A stretch of 32,044 bases of DNA from the IMG/VR virus record IMGVR_UViG_3300015263_000553, positions 1 through 32,044 of that record, one strand, 5' to 3'. The translations under genes and the position numbers were made by a program. This stretch comes from a virus. The notes under the pieces are model-generated. The model was given only the letters and a program-made list of their open reading frames with translations, was not told the DNA's origin and made no database searches. Of this stretch, positions 1 through 8,178 are shown piece after piece (the first letter of the stretch is position 1; each line of letters opens with the position of its first letter).

Positions 1-21
1 AGCGTACCAGCCGCAAAAAAT

Positions 22-95
22 CGCTAGTGTCTAGCGGACGTAAAGCCTTGACGCATAGCGGTTTATTGACTGTCGCATCAGTCAAATGCCTTGAC
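22..95. repeat. Short repeats upstream of the small terminase gene
   Basis: The leader before the first gene contains a perfect inverted repeat, CGCTAG-TGT-CTAGCG (22-36). TAGCGG occurs at 32-37 and again at 56-61. TTGACT (66-71) and AGTCAA (80-85) form a second inverted repeat, and TTGAC recurs at 48, 66 and 91. In lambda, the terminase-binding part of cos (cosB) lies just ahead of and inside the small terminase gene and is built of short repeats. A cosB-like or operator role is therefore possible here, but it is only an inference from position. I see no convincing sigma70 promoter. Confidence 0.35.
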
Positions 96-107
96 CCCGG
101 AGGCCGG

Positions 108-752
108 ATGAGCGAAACGGCGCGCGTCACGCAGGCCGAATATGCGCGTTTGCGGCAACTGAGCCGACAGCGCGTTCACCAGCTCGTCAAGGATGGCCGG
201 ATTCCGCTCGATCCGCAGGGCCTGGTGATCGTCGACCAGGCCGACGCGAACCTCGCTCAAATGCTCGACCAGCGCCGGGCGAATCGGGAGCGGCAGATTG
301 CATTTGCAGAAACGGGGCCCACAAACCCCGCCAGTGTGCCGCCAGAGGGGGTGCTCCCGGAGAAGGCGGCATCGGTCGAGACGTCTGGACGGCCGGCGCA
401 GGGCGACGCCAACCAACCGCCCCAACAGGCCAACGCCGCGACCGACTATTGGGAGCACAAGGCCCGCCGCGAGCGGGTCGAGGCGGACCGCGCGGAGCTC
501 CTCTATCGCAAGACCGTCGGCGAGCTCGTCGACGCCGACGAGGTCGCGAGAAGTCGCCGCGAGACGGGCTACAAAGTCGCGAGCTCGCTCCTGCAGATCC
601 CTGCGAAGGTCGCCCCGGCAATCTCGCCGCAGGATCCGCAGCGCGCCGTGCGCCTCCTGACCGAGGAGATACATCGGGTGCTTAATGAACTTGCGGGAGA
701 CCTGGATCAATCCGCCGGCGCTGCCGAGCGGGACGACGCTCGAGCGGCGTAG
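108..752 (+). CDS. Terminase small subunit, Nu1-like
   Basis: DNA-recognition subunit of the packaging motor; it should bind the packaging site and recruit the large subunit. The ATG at 108 is chosen because GGAGG lies at 99-103; an upstream in-frame GTG at 27 would add 27 residues of unlikely sequence. The product has 214 residues. The N-terminal part (about 1-55) looks like a small winged helix-turn-helix of the Nu1/MerR type. A linker rich in Gln, Pro and Ala follows. The C-terminal half is a charged helix followed by a segment resembling the Nu1 oligomerisation and TerL-binding part. The gene overlaps the large subunit by 68 bases. The assignment rests on fold pattern, size and position rather than close sequence identity. 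Confidence 0.75.
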   Translation: MSETARVTQAEYARLRQLSRQRVHQLVKDGRIPLDPQGLVIVDQADANLAQMLDQRRANRERQIAFAETGPTNPASVPPEGVLPEKAASVETSGRPAQGDANQPPQQANAATDYWEHKARRERVEADRAELLYRKTVGELVDADEVARSRRETGYKVASSLLQIPAKVAPAISPQDPQRAVRLLTEEIHRVLNELAGDLDQSAGAAERDDARAA

Positions 753-2799
753 CTTCGCCGGGGGCCTGCGCTCGGCCATCGCGCCGACGCTCCGGGTCAG
801 CGAGTGGGCGGACAAATACCGGGTGCTATCGCGGGTGAGCTCGCGCGAGCATGGCAAGTGGACGACCGCCCGCACGCCATACCTGCGCGAGATCATGGAT
901 TGTCTCTCACCGGACGATCCGACGACCGAGGTGGTGTTCCAGAAGGCGACGCAGATCGGCGGCACCGAGTGCGGCAATAATTGGGTGGGCGCGCATATCC
1001 ACCAGGGCGTCGGCACGATGATGATCGTGCTCCCGACGTCGGCCGGCGCGAAGAAATCCTCGAAGACGCGCATTTCGCCGATGATCCAGGACACGCCCGC
1101 GCTGCGCGGGCGCGTCCGCGAGGCGAAATCGCGCGGCAGCGGCAACACGACGCTGATGAAGGAATTCGGCGACGGCGCCGGGGTGCTGATTTTTGCGGGC
1201 GCGAACAGCGCGAATGATCTGAAATCGACGCCTGCAGGGCTGCTATTCGAGGACGAAATCGAGGAATATCCCGAGGACGTCGACGGCCAGGGCGATCCCG
1301 AGGAGCTCGCCGAGAAGCGCGCCGACACGTTCTCGCGCCGCAAGATCTTCAAGGTGTCGACGCCGACGATCACCGGCGGCCGGATCGATCGGGCCTACCG
1401 GGCGAGCGACCAGCGCCGCTATTATGTTCCCTGCCCGCATTGCGGCCACGAGCAGGAGCTCGTTTTCGATCGACTGCGCTGGGAGACGCGGCACGTCTGG
1501 GAGCGCACCGACCCGGACACCGGCGAGCTGCAGGTCGCCGAGCCCGACGCGCTCGGCGCCGTCGAGCGTGACACCGGCGAGCTGCTCGACGTCTGGTATG
1601 AGTGCGCGTCCTGCGATGCCCAGATCCGCGAACACGACAAGCCGGGCATGCTCGAGGCGGGCCGCTGGATCGCGCACAATCCAGGTCCGGACCGCGCGGC
1701 GGGGTTCAAGCTCAGTGCGCTTTACTCGCCCATTGGGTGGTTCAGCTGGCGCCAGGCGGTGCTCGCGTGGCTCAAGGCGCAGCGAGACCCGGCCGCCGGC
1801 GGCGCGAAGGGGTTCACGAATACGGTACTCGGCGAGGCCTACGACGAGCCCGGCGAGACGATCGACGAGCACTATCTCAAGCGGCGCATCGAGGACTGGC
1901 GCATCGGCGAGCGCGTGCCCGCCGGCGCGCTTCTGCTCACCGGCGGCTGCGACGTCCAGGGAGATCGGCTCGAGCTGCGCGTCTGGGGCTATGGCAAGAA
2001 CGACGAGAGCTGGCTGGTCGACCGCCATGTGATCTACGGGCCGCCGGCGCTCGAGGACACCTGGGCCGCGCTCGAGCGGCTGCTCGACAAGGCCTGGCCG
2101 CACGAGCTCGGCGGCAAGCTCCGCATGTCGGCGATGGCGATCGACGCGAGCGACGGCAATACGACGCACTTCGTGCGGGCTTTTGTGCGCAAGTGGACCC
2201 CGACGCGGCGCGTGATCGCGGTGAAGGGGCAGGCGGTGCAGGGCAAGCCGCTACTCGGCAAGCCGACCGACCAGGACGTGAGCTGGCGCGGCAGGACCTT
2301 GAAGCGCGGCGTAAAGCTCTGGCCGATGGGCAGCGACACCGGCAAGGCGACTTTTTATGCGCGGCTGCGCATCGAGGAGCCGGGCCCCGGGTTCGTCCAC
2401 CTGCCGAGCGGGCTGCCTGACGATGCGTTCGCGCAAATGACCGCAGAGCGGCTGCGCACGCGCTACATTCGCGGGCATCCGAAACGCGAATGGCATTTGC
2501 CGCCGGGCAAGCGCAACGAGGACCTCGACTGTCGAGTGATGGCCGATGCCGCGGCGGAATATTGCGGCGTGCGTCGCGTCAACTGGGCGCAGCTCGAGCA
2601 GGCCGTCACGGTGACGACGCAGGACCTTTTCGCAGGATCGACGGATACCACCCAGCCGAGCAGCATGCGGGGTCCGGGGGAAGTGGAACATACACCCGAC
2701 AAGGAGAGCGATGCGCCGGCCCCGGCGGCTGCATCGCCAGCACCGCCCCGAGCTCCTGCATGTCGCCCGGCGCGAAATTGGATTACTGGCTTTCGCTGA
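685..2799 (+). CDS. Terminase large subunit, GpA family
   Basis: ATPase and nuclease that cuts concatemeric DNA and pumps it into the prohead. The 704 residues are normal for the lambda gpA family. Near residues 39-50 is the family's conserved VSEWADKYRVLS stretch. A deviant Walker A (QKATQIGGTE, 86-95) follows, as is usual in this family, and Walker B is LLFEDEIEE (186-194). Two CxxC pairs (C250/C253 and C307/C310) suggest a zinc-binding insertion. The nuclease-domain motif GGCDVQGDRLE is at 420-430. The C-terminus, after a Pro/Ala-rich linker, ends in NWITGFR, typical of intact members, so the gene does not look truncated by the AT-richer DNA that begins right after it. The ATG at 685 is the only good start but has no clear ribosome-binding site. 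Confidence 0.93.
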   Translation: MNLRETWINPPALPSGTTLERRSFAGGLRSAIAPTLRVSEWADKYRVLSRVSSREHGKWTTARTPYLREIMDCLSPDDPTTEVVFQKATQIGGTECGNNWVGAHIHQGVGTMMIVLPTSAGAKKSSKTRISPMIQDTPALRGRVREAKSRGSGNTTLMKEFGDGAGVLIFAGANSANDLKSTPAGLLFEDEIEEYPEDVDGQGDPEELAEKRADTFSRRKIFKVSTPTITGGRIDRAYRASDQRRYYVPCPHCGHEQELVFDRLRWETRHVWERTDPDTGELQVAEPDALGAVERDTGELLDVWYECASCDAQIREHDKPGMLEAGRWIAHNPGPDRAAGFKLSALYSPIGWFSWRQAVLAWLKAQRDPAAGGAKGFTNTVLGEAYDEPGETIDEHYLKRRIEDWRIGERVPAGALLLTGGCDVQGDRLELRVWGYGKNDESWLVDRHVIYGPPALEDTWAALERLLDKAWPHELGGKLRMSAMAIDASDGNTTHFVRAFVRKWTPTRRVIAVKGQAVQGKPLLGKPTDQDVSWRGRTLKRGVKLWPMGSDTGKATFYARLRIEEPGPGFVHLPSGLPDDAFAQMTAERLRTRYIRGHPKREWHLPPGKRNEDLDCRVMADAAAEYCGVRRVNWAQLEQAVTVTTQDLFAGSTDTTQPSSMRGPGEVEHTPDKESDAPAPAAASPAPPRAPACRPARNWITGFR

Positions 2800-2819
2800 T
2801 CGCCAGCGCAAGGACGCGC

Positions 2820-4904
2820 ATGACATACTTTGTGCCGCTCACGCCGGGCTCAGGCGAGCATGGTTCGTACACGCGGAACGACCCTTTATTCGTGTTCCGC
2901 GCGACGCCTATAACGTGGGATTGGAGATTCCAGACCAACTACGCCCCTTCAGTGTGGCCGCTTGCGAGAATGACTGTCGATTTCGTCCCGGTCACGGATT
3001 GGGTGGCCCCGGTTAACGGCGTTTATCAATTCGTTTTCGAGTGCGGAAACGGCAGTCATTTGGCAAAGCCGGAGATCGAAGCCTCCGCAGGCCCGATAGA
3101 CGTATGCGCGAAGTCGTTCATTTGCAACACGACCGGACAAAGGCTGGACATCACAGACGTCTGGACAGCGGCGAACCGTTTCGAGAATGAGTTCGGCCAG
3201 TGCGTCATGACTCCCGTCAAGGTTCATTATCCTGGAAGTCTCCCGACTCCCAAGATCTATCCGTTCAAGCCGAGGGAATTCGAGCCCTGGACCGAGAACC
3301 TGACAGGCTCGAATATGTGGGTCAGGAGGATTCAAGCTCACTGTGCCCACGGGAATGTAAGACGGTGGGTTGACACTCCTGACGGGATCACCATCGAGGC
3401 GGAGCAAAAATACTACTACAGCGACGTAACTGATAATTCGCTCGAACCGCCGACCAAGACGCTCCGCGACGGGCCGCGTGGGGTTGGAACGCTGGGGTAT
3501 CTCTACAAATTCATAATGAACCCGTCCGATCTTGGCGGGTATTTCATGGATACGAACGGGAGACTCGGGTTCCTGTGGAACGATGGGCGGGTCTCGACGC
3601 TGGCAGGTTGGAGACTTAAAGAAGGCGAACTCAAGGCGCACCGCATCCTGCGAGCAGAAAATAAAGCCTTCTACGATTCCAAGTGGGAGTTTGTAGGAGA
3701 CTGGTCGCTCATTCAGGAACCGAAGCGGTTCAGGGAGCCTTGGGGGTTCGCTGCATTCGGCGGGCATCACGAATTCTGGATCTGTGACACGCTGAATCAC
3801 AGAATTCTCTATGCGAACCACTGGACGGCACACTCCCCCGCTAGTTACCAGCAGCCGACCCATCCCCCGATGGGTTACACCGCGCCCGCAGCGCCATTGG
3901 GCGCGACGCAAATGGCTCATTTCCCGGTTGATCCGCAGTTCACAAACGAAACGTGGGACTGCGTTATCAATGAGGCCGAAGGGAAACTCTACTGGACGAA
4001 CTTCGCGGGGAACTCGATCTGTCGTGCAAACCTCGACGGATCAAACCCGGAGGTTGTTATCAAGTGCTCGAAGGATCCGACCGACTCTCAGCTTGGAATC
4101 ACCACGAGACTTTCATACGGTGCCCCCACCGCAACGATCCGCCCGCTCTATCACATCGACGGGCCAATCGGAACCGCTACGTGCGTAAGGCCACAGGGGA
4201 TTGCGTTCGATTCACTGGGAAGGCTGACATGGGTGGAGCGTTACACCTACTTGATCCGCCGCCTCGAAAATGGCGTCGTGTCCACGCTCTACACGTTCAA
4301 CACTTCCGGGAACGCCTTCGGGATCTTCGACATCTCGCTGGCGATTGACGTCAATGGCACTGTCGGGCCGAAGGACGATATTTTCGTCAACCTGTTTAAT
4401 AACTCGATGCTTCGCTTTGACACCAACGGTGTGAAGCGTGGCTCGATCATCCCCGCGCCGCAACAGTGGCTACAGAACGGCAGGGCCGACACGCTTCGTT
4501 ATCCGACTTACGGCTGGGCTATAGGAATCGGGAACGGCAGAATATGGGTCGAAGGCAGCGCGGGCGCGTGGCAATTCGCGGAGATCAGCAAGCGCAAGAC
4601 GACTGATGTTCAGACCGGATCCACGGATCTTTATAACGGCGATCTCGCTTGGCAGCGAAGTTTGCTACGAATCACCCACGGGCCGCACGGACAAGGCGAA
4701 CTGGGATTCCCGTATATAGACGAACTCGGCACATGGTCAGATGAAACCCTCACGCAGCTTGCCAGGGACAGCGAAGTGCCTGAAGCGGACATCCCTAATC
4801 TTATTGCGTGGATCAGGTTTCAGAACATCGAACAAGATTATTCCGCTTCGGGCGTGACGCTAGAGACTCCGTCGAGTTTGTCGGTGAGCGTCGTCAACGC
4901 ATAA
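2820..4904 (+). CDS. YWTD/NHL-type beta-propeller protein, probably a virion fibre or surface protein
   Basis: A 694-residue protein of unknown exact role. The ATG at 2820 is preceded by AAGGA (2810-2814). The C-terminal two thirds contain propeller-like blades. The clearest is a segment reading KLYWTNFAGNSICRANLDGS, which matches the YWTD repeat of LDL-receptor class B propellers; others have the NHL-like pattern of a Trp/Tyr strand followed by a turn (ICDTLNHRILYANHW). There is no signal peptide or membrane segment. The coding DNA is visibly AT-richer than the terminase and portal genes, and codon choice differs, which suggests recent acquisition. It starts 20 bases after the terminase stop. 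Such propellers commonly bind carbohydrate or protein, so a receptor-binding or decorating function is a reasonable inference but not shown. Confidence 0.65.
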   Translation: MTYFVPLTPGSGEHGSYTRNDPLFVFRATPITWDWRFQTNYAPSVWPLARMTVDFVPVTDWVAPVNGVYQFVFECGNGSHLAKPEIEASAGPIDVCAKSFICNTTGQRLDITDVWTAANRFENEFGQCVMTPVKVHYPGSLPTPKIYPFKPREFEPWTENLTGSNMWVRRIQAHCAHGNVRRWVDTPDGITIEAEQKYYYSDVTDNSLEPPTKTLRDGPRGVGTLGYLYKFIMNPSDLGGYFMDTNGRLGFLWNDGRVSTLAGWRLKEGELKAHRILRAENKAFYDSKWEFVGDWSLIQEPKRFREPWGFAAFGGHHEFWICDTLNHRILYANHWTAHSPASYQQPTHPPMGYTAPAAPLGATQMAHFPVDPQFTNETWDCVINEAEGKLYWTNFAGNSICRANLDGSNPEVVIKCSKDPTDSQLGITTRLSYGAPTATIRPLYHIDGPIGTATCVRPQGIAFDSLGRLTWVERYTYLIRRLENGVVSTLYTFNTSGNAFGIFDISLAIDVNGTVGPKDDIFVNLFNNSMLRFDTNGVKRGSIIPAPQQWLQNGRADTLRYPTYGWAIGIGNGRIWVEGSAGAWQFAEISKRKTTDVQTGSTDLYNGDLAWQRSLLRITHGPHGQGELGFPYIDELGTWSDETLTQLARDSEVPEADIPNLIAWIRFQNIEQDYSASGVTLETPSSLSVSVVNA

Positions 4905-4913
4905 GGGGATCTC

Positions 4914-5225
4914 GTGAAGAACATCATCGCTACGATCTCGGTCTCGCCTCAAACATTTCCGCCGGCGACGATCGTCGGACCTTACAGGTTGGCAATCGCT
5001 GGACCGAGGACCGAATCGCAGGACGTCGCCTATACTGGCTCAGCGGTCTCGGCGACGTTCGCGGATGTGCCGGACGGCATTTATACAGTTACGGCCGAGC
5101 TTCTGGATTCCGCCGGGGTTTTGTTAGGAAATCAGCTCTCGACGCAGGTCACAGTACAGGCGCAACCGACTGACATCATTTTACAGGTTCCAGCCGGGCT
5201 AACGGTGCAGGTTATCACGGCCTAA
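4914..5225 (+). CDS. Small beta-sandwich protein (Ig-like), unknown function
   Basis: A 103-residue protein starting at GTG 4914 with AAGGGGA about five bases upstream. The alternating hydrophobic pattern, a GIYTVTAELLDSAG stretch typical of Ig-like/fibronectin-like sandwiches, and the lack of helices, cysteines and signal peptide all suggest a single beta-sandwich domain. Its stop directly abuts the start of the next gene. It shares the AT-richer composition of the propeller gene. It could be an accessory domain for fibre attachment or virion decoration. I do not recognise a named family. Confidence 0.6.
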   Translation: MKNIIATISVSPQTFPPATIVGPYRLAIAGPRTESQDVAYTGSAVSATFADVPDGIYTVTAELLDSAGVLLGNQLSTQVTVQAQPTDIILQVPAGLTVQVITA

Positions 5226-5900
5226 ATGGCTGTTTCGTTCGTATCTGCTGACGCGAAGGATCAAGGCAGCAACTCTGCTACTTGCACGCTTTCATTCGCG
5301 GTCAGCACGGGGTCAAATCGCCTACTCTTAGTCTTTGCCAGCCAGGCCAGCGCGGAGGTCGCCATATCTGGCGCGACCTACAATGGCGTCTCAATGACCG
5401 CGCACACCGAAGGTGTGACTATCAGCGCCCTGCGCAGATATAGGCTGTTTTATCTGGTCGCGCCGGCAACTGGTGCGAATGATGTCGTTGTTACTTACGC
5501 GTCGGCCTCAAGCCGACCGATTATTCTGGTGGCGGAATTCACCGGAGTCGATCAAACAACGCCGCTAGATACCATAACAAACCACACCAACGGCAGCGTG
5601 CAAAACTGGGATACGGGGAGTTTCAGCAGTTCCGCATCCAAATATCCCGCTGCGCTGCACATGACTGGCGGCACGACGAACATCTCTGGCTATACGGCCG
5701 GAAGTGAATTGTTCAATGAACTGGCTTTGACCGGGTGTGCGGTTTCAAGTGGGACGCCAGGAGCAACTTCGCAAATTGCCGTAACGATCACGCAGTCAGC
5801 GGACCATAGGGGCACGTATTTTAACGTGATTCCGGCCGTCGATTTGCCGCTGCCAGGCCTGATCCATTCATTCGCAATCCGCAGAGCCGCGGACTATTAG
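5226..5900 (+). CDS. Beta-rich phage surface protein, unknown function
   Basis: A 224-residue protein whose ATG follows the preceding stop with no gap. It is rich in Ser, Thr, Gly and Ala. It carries the pattern SGATYNGVSMT ... YLVAPATGANDVVVTY ... EFTGVDQTTPL, found in beta-sandwich domains of phage fibres and bacterial surface proteins, at residues of about 45-125. No catalytic motif, signal peptide or membrane segment is visible. Base composition is still lower in GC than the head and tail genes. By context it belongs to the same fibre-like module as the propeller. The function is an inference from composition and context. Confidence 0.6.
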   Translation: MAVSFVSADAKDQGSNSATCTLSFAVSTGSNRLLLVFASQASAEVAISGATYNGVSMTAHTEGVTISALRRYRLFYLVAPATGANDVVVTYASASSRPIILVAEFTGVDQTTPLDTITNHTNGSVQNWDTGSFSSSASKYPAALHMTGGTTNISGYTAGSELFNELALTGCAVSSGTPGATSQIAVTITQSADHRGTYFNVIPAVDLPLPGLIHSFAIRRAADY

Positions 5901-5909
5901 GACGCTCAC

Positions 5910-6416
5910 ATGGCGCTTTACAAGATTTTTAATGGGCCTTTTCCGACGACTGCATCGCAGCTGGCGGTGACGACCGGCACGTCGATCAAGACGATGCTGC
6001 AGGTCAAGGGTGTGACTGCGGTGCGGATGAAGATCAAGGCGTGGGGCTGCTCGATGGACGGTGCCGCTGCCGCCGCCGGCGTCCAATGGAGCTTGCTAGA
6101 AACGGGGACGGTGTTCGCCACTGTCACGGCCTCCGCCGCCGCCGATATTCTCGCCTGGGATTCATTGGCCCTCGCGCAGGCGTCCACGACTTATTTTAGC
6201 GTCGGCACGGCCGCGACCGGGTACACCGCCACGGCGGAAGGATCGATCACGGCGACGCGTGTATTTGATTCGCAGTTCGTGCAGCCTGCGGGTGCGTATG
6301 CGTGGGAATTCTCGCTGGGAAATGAGCCGCACGTCGATGCGGTGAGCGCTTTGCGCATACGGGTCAAAGCGCAGGCGGCCGTAAATGCGCTCTGCTGGGT
6401 GCTGCTCGAAGTTTAG
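5910..6416 (+). CDS. Hypothetical virion-type protein, beta-rich
   Basis: A 168-residue protein rich in Ala, Thr and Val. Alternating strand-like segments run throughout (KTMLQVKGVTAVRMKIKAW, GYTATAEGSITATRVF), and the protein ends in a strand (ALCWVLLEV). There are no recognised catalytic motifs. It sits nine bases after the previous gene and four bases before the repeat-protein gene, so the genes are probably co-translated. GC content climbs back towards the phage average here, which puts one edge of the AT-richer segment close to 5900. It resembles small beta-structured head or fibre accessory proteins in general, but I cannot name a family. Confidence 0.55.
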   Translation: MALYKIFNGPFPTTASQLAVTTGTSIKTMLQVKGVTAVRMKIKAWGCSMDGAAAAAGVQWSLLETGTVFATVTASAAADILAWDSLALAQASTTYFSVGTAATGYTATAEGSITATRVFDSQFVQPAGAYAWEFSLGNEPHVDAVSALRIRVKAQAAVNALCWVLLEV

Positions 6417-6419
6417 ACG

Positions 6420-7085
6420 GTGGCGCGCCTCGGGAGGGCCCGCCCTCACAGACCATTACTAACGACGCGGCCAGTCTCGGCCGCACCAGCTGCGAGGAGC
6501 GAGACTGCATCGATCGATGCCGCCATCCGCGCGGCCCAATCTGCGACGGCGGGCATCGAGGCGGCGATCGAGGCGGCGCTAAGCGCATCGGCGTCGGCCG
6601 ATGGAGTAGTGCAGGCGCCGGGGACCATCACGGCGAGCATCGACGCGGCGATCCGCGCGGCGCTAACCGCGCAGGCCTCGCTCGACGCCGCGATCGTCGA
6701 GGCGACCGAGGTCACGGCATCGATCGACGCTTATGTGCAGGGCAGCGCAGCGGTCACGGCGAGCATCGACGCCGCGCTGCAGGCGGCGCAGGCGGCATCC
6801 GCAACGGTCGACGCGGCGATCCGGATCGCGCAGAGCGCGACCGCATCCATCGATGCAGCGATAGCGGTCGGGGGCTCGGCGACCGCCTCGCTCGACGCCT
6901 ACGTGCAGGCGGCCTCAATGCTGACGGCGAGCGTCGATGCAGCGATCCGAGTCGCGGCGGCTGCCGCGGCGAGCCTGGACGCATATATCAGCGATCCGTC
7001 GGTCGTCTCGGCGCGGCGGCAATTCACCGTCCGCGCGCGGCCAGGGTTCAGCGTGCCGGCGCGCGGCGATTTCACCGTCCAATGA
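6420..7085 (+). CDS. Alanine-rich protein with twelve 14-residue repeats
   Basis: A 221-residue protein (GTG start) in three parts: a basic N-terminus (1-28), twelve uninterrupted 14-residue repeats (29-196), and a C-terminal tail (197-221) with the echo FTVRARPGFSVPARGDFTV. The repeat consensus is TASIDAAIRAAQSA, with Ile/Leu/Val at repeat position 4 and mostly Ile/Val at position 8. Fourteen residues make two heptads, with Thr, Ile, Ile and Ala on the a/d positions. A long alanine-rich helical coiled coil is therefore the simplest structural reading, and a repetitive beta fibre is the alternative. No signal peptide is seen. It lies among other fibre-like genes, so a rod or spacer in a virion appendage is inferred. 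Confidence 0.6.
   Translation: MARLGRARPHRPLLTTRPVSAAPAARSETASIDAAIRAAQSATAGIEAAIEAALSASASADGVVQAPGTITASIDAAIRAALTAQASLDAAIVEATEVTASIDAYVQGSAAVTASIDAALQAAQAASATVDAAIRIAQSATASIDAAIAVGGSATASLDAYVQAASMLTASVDAAIRVAAAAAASLDAYISDPSVVSARRQFTVRARPGFSVPARGDFTVQ
6504..7007 (+). repeat. Twelve tandem 42-bp coding repeats
   Basis: The central part of the repeat protein is encoded by twelve 42-bp units with no insertion or deletion between them. The units are diverged at the DNA level but keep the motif encoding A-S-I/L-D-A and the unit length. Constant length with diverged sequence suggests selection on periodicity rather than very recent expansion. Confidence 0.8.
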
Positions 7086-7130
7086 TTCAACGCTCCGCGA
7101 TTTACGTGCGGGTGAACCGTAGAGGTAGCC

Positions 7131-7619
7131 ATGGCAGCGACAGTCCAGATCCTCGAAAAGAACGGCGCGGGACCGACCACGACGGATAAGACGAGCGGCA
7201 CCGTCCGGCACAAGAATGCCGACGATGCCACCGTCGACCTCAATAACCCGATGGTAAAGCCGGGCGCCGGCTCAGATTGGAGTTTCGAGAAGTGGCTGCG
7301 CTTCAATGTCAGCGGCGGGACGTATTCGCAGATTACCAACATCAAGGCCTACACCGACGGCGCGAACGGCTGGACCGGCGTCAATCTTTGGTGGAAGGCG
7401 GTCACGAGCTACGCGACGCCGGCCGAGGGCAGCTCGAGCGCCGGCTACGCGGACGCTTTCACGTACACCAGCGGCTCGCCGCTCACCCTCGGGGCGGGGC
7501 CCTACACCAGCACCGGCGAAAAAGCCGATCACCTGGTCTCCCTGATGGAGGTGACGAGCTCGGCCGTCGGCGGCGTGCTCGCGGCGGAGACGCTCACGAT
7601 CGCATGGGATGAGATCTGA
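7131..7619 (+). CDS. Phage structural protein, unknown function
   Basis: A 162-residue protein starting at ATG 7131, with AGAGG upstream in the 45-base gap after the repeat protein. It is Thr-, Gly- and Ser-rich and predicted to be mostly beta, with several aromatic residues (GWTGVNLWWKAV). No signal peptide or catalytic motif is apparent. Its stop overlaps the next start (TGATG). It heads a run of four tightly overlapping genes (7131-8735) that ends in the gpW-like protein, which suggests a joint neck or fibre-attachment role. The composition matches the main phage genome, unlike the 2820-5900 segment. Confidence 0.55.
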   Translation: MAATVQILEKNGAGPTTTDKTSGTVRHKNADDATVDLNNPMVKPGAGSDWSFEKWLRFNVSGGTYSQITNIKAYTDGANGWTGVNLWWKAVTSYATPAEGSSSAGYADAFTYTSGSPLTLGAGPYTSTGEKADHLVSLMEVTSSAVGGVLAAETLTIAWDEI

Positions 7620-7885
7620 TGAGCGCACCCGAGCCGATGAACATCCCGCCAAGCGCGCTGCAGATCGAGACCCATGAGGACGGCGCGCGCATAGGCACGA
7701 ACGGAAAAGGCGTCACCATCAGACTCGAGCCGGCGAACGGTCGCATTTTCAAGCGCCGCGCGATCAAGGGCGCGGGCTCGGCGGCGGCCCGGATGGTCGA
7801 GTGGCTCGTGGTGGAGCTCGATGCGGTCAAGGTCTACGTCGACGGCACCAATGTGGTCGTCACGTATGAGGACCGCAACCCGTGA
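7619..7885 (+). CDS. Small hypothetical protein
   Basis: An 88-residue protein overlapping its neighbours at both ends (TGATG at 7617-7621 and GTGA at 7882). It has an N-terminal region of short strands, a central basic helix (GRIFKRRAIKGAGSAAARMVEW) and C-terminal strands (AVKVYVDGTNVVVTYE). No known motif is visible. Conservation of the overlap arrangement supports it as a real gene of the late operon. The function is unknown. Confidence 0.55.
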   Translation: MSAPEPMNIPPSALQIETHEDGARIGTNGKGVTIRLEPANGRIFKRRAIKGAGSAAARMVEWLVVELDAVKVYVDGTNVVVTYEDRNP

Positions 7886-8178
7886 CCGTCGAGATCATCG
7901 GCGGCGCGCCGCACGGCGAGGTGCTCAAGTCGCCCGGTTCGACGGTCGACTACGTCTCGGACTGGTCGACCTACCTCGGCGCCGACACGATCAGCTCGGT
8001 GGCGTGGACCGTCCCGACCGGGCTGACCAAGGTCACGCAGAGCAACGACACCACCACCACGACGGTGCGCGTCTCGGGCGGGGCGATGGGCGCCGACTAC
8101 GACCTCACACAGGCCATCACCACGGCCGCGGGCGTCATCGAGCTCGCGACGATAAAGGTAAAGGTGCGCGACCTATGA
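7882..8178 (+). CDS. Small virion protein, possibly a fibre-tail adaptor
   Basis: A 98-residue protein with a GTG start overlapping the previous stop, and whose own stop overlaps the next ATG. It contains the pattern DWSTYLGADTISSVAWTVP followed by a Thr-rich strand and DYDLTQAITTAAG. I associate this layout with small Ig-like phage proteins often annotated as fibre-tail adaptors. If correct, it would link the neighbouring fibre-like proteins to the neck or tail. No membrane or signal segment is present. The family call is from memory of the pattern, so only moderately sure. Confidence 0.5.
   Translation: MTVEIIGGAPHGEVLKSPGSTVDYVSDWSTYLGADTISSVAWTVPTGLTKVTQSNDTTTTTVRVSGGAMGADYDLTQAITTAAGVIELATIKVKVRDL

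Noticed and set aside
46-94. Sigma70 promoter from the TTGAC boxes before the small terminase gene
   Set aside because: No TATAAT-like box lies 16-18 bases after any of the three TTGAC copies.
2490-2819. Upstream extension of the propeller frame inside the terminase gene
   Set aside because: It overlaps conserved terminase C-terminal sequence and lacks domain features; AAGGA before the ATG at 2820 decides the start.
6504-7007. CRISPR-like array
   Set aside because: The regular 42-bp periodicity is coding repeats in one open frame, with no unique spacers between conserved repeats.
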